64,000 nucleotides of DNA from an uncultured Flavobacteriaceae bacterium (GCA_947503005.1 CANNCA010000002.1:930001-994000), one strand, 5' to 3'. Counted from the stretch's first letter, positions 34,701 through 44,572 are shown. The notes: a model not told the origin generated them from the sequence alone. A program made the numbers and translations.

Positions 34701-36242
34701 ATGAAGCACATGAAAAAGTATTTCTTGCTATTCCTTGCTATGGGAATGGTAGCAGTAAGTTGTAAAAAGAATGATGATTCGGTTGTTGATGTGGATAATA
34801 TGGATGATCCAATCGATGAAACCAAATCAAGAGCCGATTACCCTGTCCAAGATTTTATGTGGCAGGCTATGAATTTGTATTATTTTTATGTAAACAACGT
34901 CCCAAATCTTGATGAGAACCTTTTTACATTAGAAGAATATGTTGAGTTGCTTGCCTCTGAAGAGAATCCTGAAGATTTCTTTTTTAATAAACTTGTATTC
35001 TCAGCAGACCGTTTTAGTTTTTTAAGTGACGATTACAAAGAATTGACCCAGGGCTTTTCCGGTGTCTCGAAAAGTAATGGTTTAGAATTTGGGCTTTCCC
35101 TTTTCGGTGATAACAATGATGTTTTTGGCTATGTTCGGTATGTAGTCAAAAATTCGGATGCTTCCAACAAAGATATTCAAAGAGGTGATGTATTCGTGAC
35201 GGTGAACGGAACACAATTATTCTATAATTCTGAAAGCGACAACAATCTAGATTTACTTTTTGACAACGATAGTTATACTTTAGGAATGGCCGATATCGTG
35301 AACAATACGATTACACCTAATGGAAAAGAGGTGATGTTAACCAAGCAAGCTGGTCTTGTTGAGGATCCTATTCATGTAAATAAAGTGTTGGATGTTGGTG
35401 GCCGAAAGGTTGGCTATCTCATGTTTAATCAATTTGCAGGAAACTCCGGTGAGCCTTTAAACGAAGTATTTGGGGAATTTAAATCAGCGGGGGTTTCCGA
35501 ACTTGTCTTAGATTTAAGATATAATCCCGGAGGGTTCGGTTATATCACACAAATTTTAGGAAGCCTTATACACCAGCCGGATACTGAGAAAGTGTTCTAT
35601 AATCGAAGATTTAATGCGAAATTGGAAGAGGCATGGGAAGTAGCAGGTGGCTTTAAAACCAATTTTGTAGCAGATACGGGTACTTTTGATGGAAACAGTC
35701 AGATTCCATTGAACAGTTTAGACTTACCTAAAATATATGTCATTGCAACCGGCAATTCAGCCTCCGCTAGTGAATTACTTATAAATGGATTACGACCCTA
35801 TTTAGAAGTCGTACATATAGGTTCAACTACCGTAGGCAAGAATCAAGGGTCTTTTACATTTGTTGATGATCCTGATGGAGGGTATTTTTATGATGAAGAA
35901 CGCGAAAATGAAATCAATCCGAATAACCAATGGGCTATTCAGCCGATTGCAAGTCAAACAGAAAATTCAGAAGGTTTTGGCGATTATTCAGATGGACTAG
36001 ATCCAAATATTCCACTAGATGAAGATATTGATGAATTGGGCGAATTAGGAAATCCATCAGAACGAATGCTAGCTAGGGCCATACAGGAAATAGAGGGTAT
36101 TTCAAGCAAAAAGGACTTTACGGCAAAATTCCCAATTAATTTGATATCCAGTTCTTCCCTGCACCGAGCTGGTGGCGGTCAATTGAATTTCAAAGATGTT
36201 CCCAATACCCTAAGAAACAAGTTTAAATCGGTTATTAAATAA
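34701..36242 (+). CDS. S41 family peptidase lipoprotein (first of tandem pair)
   Basis: About 513 residues. ATG 34701 or 34710 gives a lipoprotein leader (MKKYFLLFLAMGMVAVSC). After a helical N-terminal region (with DFMWQAMNLYYFYVNNVPNL), a PDZ-like domain and the S41 catalytic core follow: VLDLRYNPGGFGY, then ATGNSASASELLINGL holding the nucleophile Ser, and later HIGSTTVGKNQG with the Lys expected for the dyad. These C-terminal-processing-type proteases act in the periplasm or on the surface. The next gene is a clear paralogue. Confidence 0.9.
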   Translation: MKHMKKYFLLFLAMGMVAVSCKKNDDSVVDVDNMDDPIDETKSRADYPVQDFMWQAMNLYYFYVNNVPNLDENLFTLEEYVELLASEENPEDFFFNKLVFSADRFSFLSDDYKELTQGFSGVSKSNGLEFGLSLFGDNNDVFGYVRYVVKNSDASNKDIQRGDVFVTVNGTQLFYNSESDNNLDLLFDNDSYTLGMADIVNNTITPNGKEVMLTKQAGLVEDPIHVNKVLDVGGRKVGYLMFNQFAGNSGEPLNEVFGEFKSAGVSELVLDLRYNPGGFGYITQILGSLIHQPDTEKVFYNRRFNAKLEEAWEVAGGFKTNFVADTGTFDGNSQIPLNSLDLPKIYVIATGNSASASELLINGLRPYLEVVHIGSTTVGKNQGSFTFVDDPDGGYFYDEERENEINPNNQWAIQPIASQTENSEGFGDYSDGLDPNIPLDEDIDELGELGNPSERMLARAIQEIEGISSKKDFTAKFPINLISSSSLHRAGGGQLNFKDVPNTLRNKFKSVIK

Positions 36243-36387
36243 GAAAATTAAATTCTTGCTATACCCTATGATGACCGCTAACAGTGATTACTTTGATTTC
36301 TTATTTGTAAGCTGATATAAAATAAAGTAGGGAATCATAGCATTTAGTTGTTATCTAGTTGACCGAATTCGATATAAAATCGCTCAA

Positions 36388-37863
36388 ATGAAATATTTTA
36401 AAATTGGTATAATCCTTTTCCTTTTTGCAACCATTTCTTGTAGCAAAGATGATGAAATAACCATACCGAGAAGCGTTGACCCAGATCCCAGTGCAGGCGT
36501 AGGTGTCCAAGACTTTATGTGGAAGGCCATGAACTACTGGTATTTTTGGCAAGCCGAAGTACCCAATTTGGCGGATGATAAATTTCCTGTTACTGCTGAA
36601 GGCTCCGAAGCGTATACCCAATTTTTGCTTTCCGAAGAGAATCCAGCTGATTTTTTTAATAATCAATTAAAATTCGCTGATGATCGGTTTAGCCGATCTA
36701 ATGAAGACTATAGGGTACTGACCCAGTCTTTATCAGGAATCACTAAAAGTAACGGACTTAAATTCGCCTTGATCAACCCAATTGGCACCAATGACCTTTT
36801 TGGTTACGTACGGTATGTGATAGCAGGTTCTGATGCAAGCACAAAAGATATTGATCGAGGAGATTTATTTACAGGTATTAATGGTCAAATGCTCACCTTG
36901 GATAACTACACAGAATTACTGAGTGGAGACAGCTACACACTGAATATGGCCAGTTTTGAAAATGAAGAGGTCACCACGAATGGGGAAGAGATTACCTTGA
37001 CAAAACAAGAAGGACTTCAAGAAGACCCTATTTTCTTAGAAAAGACCTTTGAAATTCAAGGAAAAATAATTGGTTATTTGGTTTTCCATCAGTTTCTTGA
37101 CGAATATGATGAGGACCTCAATGCGGTGTTCGGTCGATTTAAATCGGCCGGAGTTACCGATTTGATCCTGGATTTAAGGTATAACCCCGGAGGTTCTGTG
37201 AATACAACTGTTCTTTTAGCAAGTATGATTCATAGTACGAATGTCAATGATTTGTTCTTAAAGGCGAAATGGAATGAGAAACAATTACAGGCCATAGCGG
37301 ATAGAGGCTCTGATGTAAGACGGTTCTTTAAAAGTAAGACGCCTGCCGGCACCGGTATTAATAGCCTTGGTTTGAATAAAGTATACGTTTTGGCGACAAA
37401 AGGTTCTGCCTCAGCTAGTGAATTGCTTATCAATGGTCTGGACCCTTATATGGATGTAGTTCATATTGGAGACGTGACCAGAGGAAAAAACGAATTCTCA
37501 GTAACCTTAGTTGATGACCGAGACCATAATTACCTATATACTCCGACAAGGGTTGATAAAATCAACAAAAACAATGACTGGGCACTACAACCTTTGACGG
37601 GTAGAAATGAGAATGCGGATGGTTTTTCGGATTATACTGCCGGACTTATGCCTGACATCCCTTTAAAAGAAGATTTGACAAATCTTGGTGTATTTGGAGA
37701 CTTGACCGAACCCCTATTGGCAAAAGCCATTGAACAAATCACAGGTCAATCAAGTAAACGTGATTTTACGGTTCAGATGCCCATTGACGTATTCATAGGT
37801 TCAGAAATGTTTACTCCTACTCGGGATAACATGTACATGAATAGTGTACTCAACGAAAAATAA
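36388..37863 (+). CDS. S41 family peptidase lipoprotein (second of tandem pair)
   Basis: A 491-residue lipoprotein (leader MKYFKIGIILFLFATISC). Architecture copies the preceding gene: VQDFMWKAMNYWYFWQAEVP, a PDZ-like region, LILDLRYNPGGS, ATKGSASASELLINGL and HIGDVTRGKNEF. The two are separated by 145 bases without recognisable elements. Sequence divergence is considerable in the C-terminal third, so substrates may differ. A strong terminator follows. Confidence 0.9.
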   Translation: MKYFKIGIILFLFATISCSKDDEITIPRSVDPDPSAGVGVQDFMWKAMNYWYFWQAEVPNLADDKFPVTAEGSEAYTQFLLSEENPADFFNNQLKFADDRFSRSNEDYRVLTQSLSGITKSNGLKFALINPIGTNDLFGYVRYVIAGSDASTKDIDRGDLFTGINGQMLTLDNYTELLSGDSYTLNMASFENEEVTTNGEEITLTKQEGLQEDPIFLEKTFEIQGKIIGYLVFHQFLDEYDEDLNAVFGRFKSAGVTDLILDLRYNPGGSVNTTVLLASMIHSTNVNDLFLKAKWNEKQLQAIADRGSDVRRFFKSKTPAGTGINSLGLNKVYVLATKGSASASELLINGLDPYMDVVHIGDVTRGKNEFSVTLVDDRDHNYLYTPTRVDKINKNNDWALQPLTGRNENADGFSDYTAGLMPDIPLKEDLTNLGVFGDLTEPLLAKAIEQITGQSSKRDFTVQMPIDVFIGSEMFTPTRDNMYMNSVLNEK

Positions 37864-37879
37864 ATCAGCAAGTACGAAC

Positions 37880-37912
37880 AAAAAAGGCCCGGACAACCCG
37901 GGCCTTTTTTGT
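37880..37912. terminator. Bidirectional terminator between S41 peptidase and B12 receptor
   Basis: GGCCCGG and CCGGGCC form a GC-rich 7-bp stem, extended by A/T runs on both sides, around a five-base loop. It serves two convergent genes. Confidence 0.92.
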
Positions 37913-37927
37913 TTTCCAAATTCAGCC

Positions 37928-39799
37928 TTAAAGTTTTAACGAAATCCCTAAGCGCATATTCCTTCCTCTTGTGGTAAAGTTCAAAACCTCAAAATATTCC
38001 TTATTAAATAAGTTGTCTATTGAGAAAAATAGACTCAATTTTTCATTGAAATCATGTTTTGCATATAAGTTAACAAGACCAAAAGGTTCTAAATCAACTG
38101 CTGAAAAAGTGGCGAAATCAGTATCCGAACGTTCGGAAACATACTGGTAGGCCAGTGATAAGTAGGTGCTGTTTTCAAATCCATAGCCAATTGATCCATT
38201 TATTTTTTGCTTGGGAATACGCAGTGCCAGACCCTCTTCCGCATCGGTATAGGTATAATTGGCACTAGCAGTTAAGTTCGCCATAGGCTTGGCCTGAAAC
38301 TCTACTTCAATACCTTTAAAATTAGCACCGATATCAGAATTTCGGTACTGACTTTCGAAGGTGTTCGGGTCAATGGTAACGAATTGAATGCGGTTTTCCT
38401 CACTCCTGTTAAAATATAAAGCACTAATACGAAACTTATCGGACGGGCTGTATTCAATTCCCCCTTCGAGCGTTTTATTCTTCTCAGGCTGTAAATTCGG
38501 ATTAGGCCCAAACGGACCGAACAACTGTGATAAATTAGGTGCTATAAAAGAGGTAGCATAAGAACCCATGAATTTAATATAACCACCATTCATTTTGATA
38601 CGATATGACGGATTTAGATTGTATATCAAATTACCTCCATATTCACTATGATTGTTCCAACGGGCACCTGTATTGATGTTCAACCCGAAATCACTTACGA
38701 AAACAGCATTTACATACGGATCAATACTTGTGCTATTTTGTTGTTCAGTAAAAAGGGTTTTAGAATCGATGAAATTTACTCCTAAAATGGTATACAACTT
38801 TTCATCAAAAGTGAATTTATTGAAAATATCCGCTACAATGGACCGTGAATCAAAAGCAGAGGGAAAACTAGATTTAAAACTTCTTGAGATTTGATTGACA
38901 GCTCCGTTGAATTGAAGACTCCCGTTATCGTATTCATAGGAAGAAGTTAAACTAAATCGGGATTGTTCGCTACGAAAGCTAAAATTGGCATCTTCAACAG
39001 GAAAACCATTATCAAAATCACTCTTGAGCTTATTGTAAAAAGCAGCTGCGGAAATACTATACCGGTTTGAAAAACGATATCTCAATTTGACGTTTCCATC
39101 AATTCTCGATAATGCATCCGACTCGGCTCCTATTGCAGCGGAAAGGCCATCGGTGTATTGATGACTGCCCGAAGCCAAAATAGAAAACTTATTAACTTTT
39201 CCTTGCATTAAAAAGGAATTGGAGAAATCCGAAATATTATAATCTTGTTCATTTTGCGCCTGATTAGTACCTAAACTGGAAGAGACTTCCATGGACACCC
39301 CATCTACTGTTGCTTTTTTTGTGGTAATATTGATTACCGCGGTTGCAGCTGCATTACCATATAGTGTACTCGCACCTCCTTTGATTACCTCGACACTGTT
39401 CACCTGTGATAAATTCAAAAGTCGAAGGTCATACTCCGCATTGACATTAGAAGGGTCGGAGACCTGTATACCATCAATAATCACTAAAACCTGCCGATTG
39501 TTCCCCCCCCTTGCAAAAACGGAAACATTTTGTCCTGCATAACTGCGACTTCCGTTCACCTCAATACCACTTTTAGTGTTTATGATTTCGGGTAAAGTTC
39601 TACCTTGGTTTCGTTCAATTTCTTTCGCACTAATCTTAATGACGGTTTTGCCAGAATTCTCGCGCTTTAAGGCAAAACGAGAATCACTGACCACTACTTC
39701 ATCTAATTCTTGAATGTTAATGGAGTCATTTTGTTGCTGCGCCGCAATTTCTGTACAAACCAAAATGGAAGCACAAATACCGAAAAGGCCTTTCTTCAT
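37928..39799 (-). CDS. btuB: TonB-dependent receptor, probable cobalamin transporter
   Basis: A 623-residue outer-membrane receptor. Signal peptide (1-20), TonB box-like ELDEVVVSDSR, plug domain with VNGSRSYAGQNVSVFARGGN, VLVIIDGIQVSDPSN and VEVIKGGASTLYGN, then a 22-strand barrel ending in FTTRGRNMRLGISLKL. The size matches BtuB-type receptors, which are smaller than SusC. A cobalamin riboswitch precedes it on the same strand, and the divergent neighbours are a binding protein and ABC transporter of the cobalamin type, which together support vitamin B12 or a corrinoid precursor as substrate. Confidence 0.9.
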   Translation of the reverse strand: MKKGLFGICASILVCTEIAAQQQNDSINIQELDEVVVSDSRFALKRENSGKTVIKISAKEIERNQGRTLPEIINTKSGIEVNGSRSYAGQNVSVFARGGNNRQVLVIIDGIQVSDPSNVNAEYDLRLLNLSQVNSVEVIKGGASTLYGNAAATAVINITTKKATVDGVSMEVSSSLGTNQAQNEQDYNISDFSNSFLMQGKVNKFSILASGSHQYTDGLSAAIGAESDALSRIDGNVKLRYRFSNRYSISAAAFYNKLKSDFDNGFPVEDANFSFRSEQSRFSLTSSYEYDNGSLQFNGAVNQISRSFKSSFPSAFDSRSIVADIFNKFTFDEKLYTILGVNFIDSKTLFTEQQNSTSIDPYVNAVFVSDFGLNINTGARWNNHSEYGGNLIYNLNPSYRIKMNGGYIKFMGSYATSFIAPNLSQLFGPFGPNPNLQPEKNKTLEGGIEYSPSDKFRISALYFNRSEENRIQFVTIDPNTFESQYRNSDIGANFKGIEVEFQAKPMANLTASANYTYTDAEEGLALRIPKQKINGSIGYGFENSTYLSLAYQYVSERSDTDFATFSAVDLEPFGLVNLYAKHDFNEKLSLFFSIDNLFNKEYFEVLNFTTRGRNMRLGISLKL

Positions 39800-39884
39800 T
39801 GTTTAAATCTCAAATCGAGCGAATAACATGTCTGCACACACGTAAACCTTTATCCCGAAAGTTCAACATAGTTTGTTTGAATAA

Positions 39885-40068
39885 GGCAGGTCTCCTGACT
39901 TGTTTAATGCTATTTTGCCTTCCCACCTGATTCGCAAAGGCAGTGGCTATGAAGAAAAAAGCATCTTAAAAAAAGTGCCAAAACTCCCGAATCCTCGGGA
40001 TGGCATAAACTTACAGTTGCGGGAACAGTTCCGGATTTTAACCGGATTCCCTTTTAATCGCATCGTTC
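39885..40068 (-). promoter_or_regulatory. Cobalamin riboswitch in the leader of the btuB-like gene
   Basis: On the minus strand the class hallmarks appear in order: a GGGAA-type start and a CCGG-AAAATCCGG element near 40035-40060, GTTCCCGCAACTGTAA (about 40009-40025), the GCCACTG box (39940-39946), GGTGGGAAGGC (about 39917-39927) and the terminal AAGTCAGGAGACCTGCC (39886-39902). It lies 86-270 bases upstream of the receptor ATG, so ligand binding can lower receptor expression. The rest of the 39800-40116 spacer holds no gene. Confidence 0.93.
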
Positions 40069-40173
40069 AAAAACAATGAGAACCAAAATTCAAGACGAAA
40101 ATAGACATTTTGTTTAATGTTTACCCTAAAAGATCAAATAATACTACTTTTGAACATCTTTAAATTTTGCTTC

Positions 40174-41319
40174 TTGAAAAAATTCTTACTTGCTTGCTTG
40201 ACCATCCTCCTCTTTTCCTGCTTTGGAGAAAAAAAACCAAGTATACCTATAACCGAAATTTCTGAACAACCTACCATCAAGTATGCCAAAGGTTTTATTA
40301 TAAAGAAATTCCAACCTGGAATTACTACTATAGAAATCACTTCGCCTTGGCCAAATGCGGAATCAACATTTACCTATGCGCTTGTTCCCCGCGATATCTT
40401 GGCTAAAGTAACTTTTGACAAAGATGCTTATGATGCTATCATCACCATACCGGTTGAACGCATCGTAGTCACCTCGACAACACATATTCCAGCTTTAGAA
40501 GCTTTGGGTGCATCCGATAAATTAATAGGATTCCCTGATACACAATACATCTCCTCTGCAAAAACCCGAAAGCGTATTGAATCAGGTGCTATCCAAGAAT
40601 TAGGCCATAATGAATCGTTAAATACCGAAATGGTGATCGAACTCGCTCCAGATTTGGTTGTAGGCTTTGGTGTTGACAATCAAAATAAAATTTATGAAAC
40701 CATTCAACATTCGAATATTCCCGTTGTGTACAACGGGGATTGGACAGAGGAAACTCCCCTTGGAAAAGCCGAATGGATAAAATTTTTCGCTCCCTTCTTT
40801 AAAAAAGAGATAGCTGCAGATTCTATTTTTTCCAGCATTGAAAAATCGTACTTAGCGGCCAAGTCGTTGGCAGAAACGGCCAATACAAAACCTAGTGTAA
40901 TTAGTGGTGCTCTGTACAAAGATGTTTGGTATTGCCCTGGCGGGAAAAGTTGGGCCGCCCAGTTCCTAAAAGATGCTAATGCAGAATATATTTGGGAAAC
41001 CACCCCCGAAACGGGAAGTCTTTCCCTAAATTGGGAAGCGGTTCTCGAAGCAGGGCAACACAGTGACTTTTGGATCGGTCCTGCACAATTCACATCTTAC
41101 AACAGTTTAGAAAAGGAAAGTTTGCATTACAAACAATTTAATGCTTTCAAGAACAAAAATGTGTTCACCTTTGCCAAAACCAAGGGAGCTACAGATGGAC
41201 TATTGTATTTCGAATTGGCTCCTCAACGACCTGACATTGTATTGAAAGACCTGATTCGTATTTTACATCCGGAATTATTACCTGAATATCAACCTTATTT
41301 CTTTAAACCTTTGGATTAG
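40174..41319 (+). CDS. btuF: Cobalamin-type ABC transporter substrate-binding lipoprotein
   Basis: About 381 residues if the TTG at 40174 is the start, which gives a textbook lipoprotein leader ending in LLFSC. ATG 40117 is also possible but adds 19 residues before the leader. The class III solute-binding fold shows in IVVTSTTHIPALEALGA, LAPDLVVGFG and the C-terminal FAKTKG and ELAPQRPDIVLKDLI. The neighbours are a FecCD permease and an ATPase, with a cobalamin riboswitch across the promoter. It likely binds cobalamin in the periplasm. Confidence 0.88.
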   Translation: MKKFLLACLTILLFSCFGEKKPSIPITEISEQPTIKYAKGFIIKKFQPGITTIEITSPWPNAESTFTYALVPRDILAKVTFDKDAYDAIITIPVERIVVTSTTHIPALEALGASDKLIGFPDTQYISSAKTRKRIESGAIQELGHNESLNTEMVIELAPDLVVGFGVDNQNKIYETIQHSNIPVVYNGDWTEETPLGKAEWIKFFAPFFKKEIAADSIFSSIEKSYLAAKSLAETANTKPSVISGALYKDVWYCPGGKSWAAQFLKDANAEYIWETTPETGSLSLNWEAVLEAGQHSDFWIGPAQFTSYNSLEKESLHYKQFNAFKNKNVFTFAKTKGATDGLLYFELAPQRPDIVLKDLIRILHPELLPEYQPYFFKPLD

Positions 41320-41320
41320 C

Positions 41321-42352
41321 TTGGATCTAAGAAAAACATATCGTATACCATTTCTACTACTATTCGCGGTGCTGTGTATTTGTTTTATAGTAAATATAAG
41401 TCTTGGTTCAGTGTTGATTCCCTTAAAAGATACTTTTAACGCCCTTCTTGGAATACCAACACAAACAGAAGCTTGGTACTATATCATTTGGAATTATAGA
41501 ATACCTAAAGGCCTAACCGCTATACTAGTTGGCGGTGGATTGGCACTTAGTGGGCTCTTAATGCAAACATTGTTTAGAAACCCTTTGGCAGGACCTTTCG
41601 TTTTGGGTATTAGTTCGGGAGCCAGTCTGGGTGTCGCTCTCTTATTAATGGGTGCTTCTCTATTTTCCGGACTGTTAGCTTGGGAATTTGTCAATAGTTT
41701 ATCGATGGCACTTGTTGCAAGTTTAGGAAGTTTTCTGGTATTGGTAGTTGTGGTAACCGTCGCATCAAAAATAAAGGATACCATGGCACTTTTGATTATA
41801 GGTCTAATGTTCGGCAGCATAACTTCCGCTATTGTTAGTGTACTTTCTTATTTTTCAGATTCCGAACGACTTCAGCAATTTGTCTTTTGGTCTTTTGGGA
41901 GTCTCGGCAACTTGACTTGGCAACAACTGACATTACTATTCTTAATTATTCTTCTTGGAACGATTTTAAGTATTGTAGCAATAAAACCTTTGAACACCTT
42001 ACTTCTTGGGGAGCATTACGCGCAGAGTATGGGAATTAACATAAAAAAATCACGGTATAGTATCATTTTGGCAACAGGATTACTTGCCGGAAGCATTACC
42101 GCCTTTGCCGGTCCTATTGCATTCGTTGGTTTGGCCGTACCGCATTTGGCCCGTCAGGTTTTTGATACTTCCAATCACAAAATTTTGGTGCCAGCTGTCT
42201 TAATTTGTGGTGCCATTTTGATGCTTTTATGCGATATCTTGGCACAACTACCGGGTTCAGCAAAGGTTTTACCGATAAATGCTATCACAAGCATTTTTGG
42301 AGCACCCGTTGTAATCTGGTTGTTGGTACGAAAACGAAAAATGGTATTTTGA
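41321..42352 (+). CDS. btuC: FecCD/BtuC-type ABC transporter permease, TTG start
   Basis: A 343-residue inner-membrane permease with about nine or ten helices. The start is TTG 41321, one base after the binding-protein stop; the next Met lies 79 residues inside. Family motifs: LSGLLMQTLFRNPLAGPFVLG and, in the C-terminal third, the loop contacting the ATPase with GPIAFVGLAVPHLAR. It works with the adjacent binding protein and ATPase in uptake of B12 or a siderophore-like ligand; the riboswitch favours B12. Confidence 0.9.
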   Translation: MDLRKTYRIPFLLLFAVLCICFIVNISLGSVLIPLKDTFNALLGIPTQTEAWYYIIWNYRIPKGLTAILVGGGLALSGLLMQTLFRNPLAGPFVLGISSGASLGVALLLMGASLFSGLLAWEFVNSLSMALVASLGSFLVLVVVVTVASKIKDTMALLIIGLMFGSITSAIVSVLSYFSDSERLQQFVFWSFGSLGNLTWQQLTLLFLIILLGTILSIVAIKPLNTLLLGEHYAQSMGINIKKSRYSIILATGLLAGSITAFAGPIAFVGLAVPHLARQVFDTSNHKILVPAVLICGAILMLLCDILAQLPGSAKVLPINAITSIFGAPVVIWLLVRKRKMVF

Positions 42353-43140
42353 AGACGGACGCAAATAGCACTATCAACGCAAATGAACTTTCAATAGGGT
42401 ATACATCCAGAAAGAAAAAAATATGCGTTGCCCGCGATATCGGGTTTTCGTTGCAGAAGGGCGAACTATCCGCTATAGTAGGTAGTAATGGCATCGGAAA
42501 ATCTACCTTGTTGCGAACCCTGGCTAAAATTCAACCTTCGCTCGCAGGCACCATACAAATCAAAGGGAAACCCTTAAATGACTTTAGGGACATTGATCTG
42601 GCCAAATTAATTAGTTTGGTACTAACAGAGCCGATAGTATCAAAAAATATGACCGTTTTTGAAACGATCGCCCTTGGTCGCCAGCCCTATACCAATTGGT
42701 TGGGTACATTGAAAGCGGCGGATATTGTGAAAGTGAAAGAGATCATTGAAATGGTGACCTTAGAAGACATAACCCATAAAAAGTGTTTCGAATTAAGCGA
42801 TGGCCAATTGCAACGGGTCATGATTGCTAGGGCATTGGCGCAGGATACCGAAATCATTCTATTAGATGAGCCTACTACACATTTAGACCTGCACCATAAA
42901 GTTCAAATATTGAAATTATTGCAGCGAATTACCAAAGAAACTCAAAAGACAATTTTATTCACCAGTCATGAAATTGAATTGTCAATTCAATTATGTCATA
43001 AAATGTTGGTTATGAATACGAACGGCCATTCCTTTGGAACGCCCCAACAACTTATTGAAGAAGGAGTTTTTGATAATTTGTTTCCATCGAATATGGTTAC
43101 ATTCAATGCAGAAACCAGAACTTTTCAAATCAATAGTTAA
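42349..43140 (+). CDS. btuD: ABC transporter ATPase of the B12 uptake system, TTG start
   Basis: About 263 residues, starting at TTG 42349 and overlapping the permease stop by four bases. In-frame ATGs exist only 120 bases or more inside the permease. Walker A (GSNGIGKST), signature (LSDGQLQRV) and Walker B with D-loop (IILLDEPTTHLD) and switch His (FTSHE) are complete. The signature has Asp in place of the usual Gly of LSGGQ, tolerated in several relatives. It powers the permease. Confidence 0.9.
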   Translation: MKTDANSTINANELSIGYTSRKKKICVARDIGFSLQKGELSAIVGSNGIGKSTLLRTLAKIQPSLAGTIQIKGKPLNDFRDIDLAKLISLVLTEPIVSKNMTVFETIALGRQPYTNWLGTLKAADIVKVKEIIEMVTLEDITHKKCFELSDGQLQRVMIARALAQDTEIILLDEPTTHLDLHHKVQILKLLQRITKETQKTILFTSHEIELSIQLCHKMLVMNTNGHSFGTPQQLIEEGVFDNLFPSNMVTFNAETRTFQINS

Positions 43141-43204
43141 TTTGAAAGGTCTTGTCGGAAAAATTTGAGGCCAAACTCGTATATTTACTTCTTAGATTTT
43201 TTCG

Positions 43205-44572
43205 ATGAACGTTTACCTTATTTATTTAATAATCGGATTGGTTTGCCTTGCCATAGGTTATTTCTTGGGTAACTATATCCAAAAACTCAAGACCCAATCG
43301 AGTCATAGTACACTAGAAGAAAGAGAGCAACAACTTCGAAATAGCCTTACCGTTCTTGAAGGACGACTAAGTGATGCCGAGGAACATAAAGTACACTTAC
43401 AACAAGAAAAAGAACATCTTGGAAATCAGCTCGTTCGCTATGAGGCTGATATGGAAAACCTCCATTTAAAAAATAGAGAACAAAAAGAAGAGGTTGAAAA
43501 GCTACAGGAAAAATTCACTAAGGAATTTGAAAACCTCGCGAATAAAATCCTCGAGGAGAAAAGCCTGAAATTCACGGAACGAAACGAAAAAAACATCAAA
43601 AATATTCTGACGCCCTTAAATGAAAAAATCCAACTGTTCGAAAAAAAGGTTGAGGAAAGTCAAAAAGAGAATATAAGCATACACTCGGCGCTAAAAGAAC
43701 AATTGTTGAACCTTCAAACCCAAAATCTGAAAATTACCCAAGAGGCAGAAAACCTTACTAAAGCACTGAAAGGAGACAGTAAGATGCAAGGAAATTGGGG
43801 CGAATTGGTCTTGGAGCGTGTTCTAGAAAAATCAGGACTTGAGAAAGACCGAGAGTATGTGGTGCAGCAAAGTTTCACATTAGAGGATGGTTCTAGAGTA
43901 CTTCCGGATGTGATAATCAATCTTCCAGATGGAAAGAAAATGATAGTCGATTCAAAAGTTTCCTTGACCGATTATGAACGCTTTGTCAATGCCGAAGATG
44001 ATGTAGCGAAAGAAAAATTCCTGAAAGACCATATTAGCTCCCTTCGTAAACATGTTGACCAACTATCCGCCAAAAAATATGAGGATCTGTACGAAATGGA
44101 GAGTCCTGATTTTGTATTGCTTTTCGTTCCTATTGAACCAGCATTTGCCATCGCAATAAATAATGACAACGCCATATATAATAAAGCGTTCGAACAAAAC
44201 ATAGTTATTGTTACACCGTCTACCTTACTAGCCACATTGCGCACAATCGACAGTATGTGGAACAATGAAAAACAACAGCGAAATGCCATCGAAATCGCAC
44301 GTCAAGCGGGCGCTCTATATGATAAATTCGAGGGCTTTGTTTCTGATCTGACCAAAGTGGGTAAAAAGATGGATGATGCAAAAGATGAGTACAAAGGTGC
44401 AATGAACAAATTGGTTGACGGACGAGGCAACATTATCGTAAGCATAGAAAAACTGAAAAAAATGGGTGCTAAGGCCAAAAAATCAATTCCGGAACCCATT
44501 TTGAAACGAGCTCAAGAAGATGACCTGTTAGAAGATGAAACTGGTTACGGGGAGCCAAAACTAGAATTATGA
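43205..44572 (+). CDS. rmuC: RmuC family DNA recombination protein
   Basis: A 455-residue protein. One N-terminal membrane helix (3-25), a long coiled coil (about 30-170), then the RmuC core with WGELVLERVLEKSGLEKDREY, LPDVIINLPDGKKMIVDSKVSL and FVPIEPAFAIA. The core is related to PD-(D/E)XK nucleases, the Asp-x-Lys being in VDSKVSL. In Escherichia coli its loss raises recombination at inverted repeats. It starts a plus-strand run with the next two genes. Confidence 0.94.
   Translation: MNVYLIYLIIGLVCLAIGYFLGNYIQKLKTQSSHSTLEEREQQLRNSLTVLEGRLSDAEEHKVHLQQEKEHLGNQLVRYEADMENLHLKNREQKEEVEKLQEKFTKEFENLANKILEEKSLKFTERNEKNIKNILTPLNEKIQLFEKKVEESQKENISIHSALKEQLLNLQTQNLKITQEAENLTKALKGDSKMQGNWGELVLERVLEKSGLEKDREYVVQQSFTLEDGSRVLPDVIINLPDGKKMIVDSKVSLTDYERFVNAEDDVAKEKFLKDHISSLRKHVDQLSAKKYEDLYEMESPDFVLLFVPIEPAFAIAINNDNAIYNKAFEQNIVIVTPSTLLATLRTIDSMWNNEKQQRNAIEIARQAGALYDKFEGFVSDLTKVGKKMDDAKDEYKGAMNKLVDGRGNIIVSIEKLKKMGAKAKKSIPEPILKRAQEDDLLEDETGYGEPKLEL

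Noticed and set aside
40117-40173. ATG 40117 as start of the binding lipoprotein
   Set aside because: It would put 19 extra residues before the signal peptide. The alternative is not excluded, only less likely.
42205-42348. Longer N-terminus for the B12 transporter ATPase
   Set aside because: It would overlap the permease by over 120 bases in another frame and has no resemblance to ABC ATPases; TTG 42349 gives the normal length.
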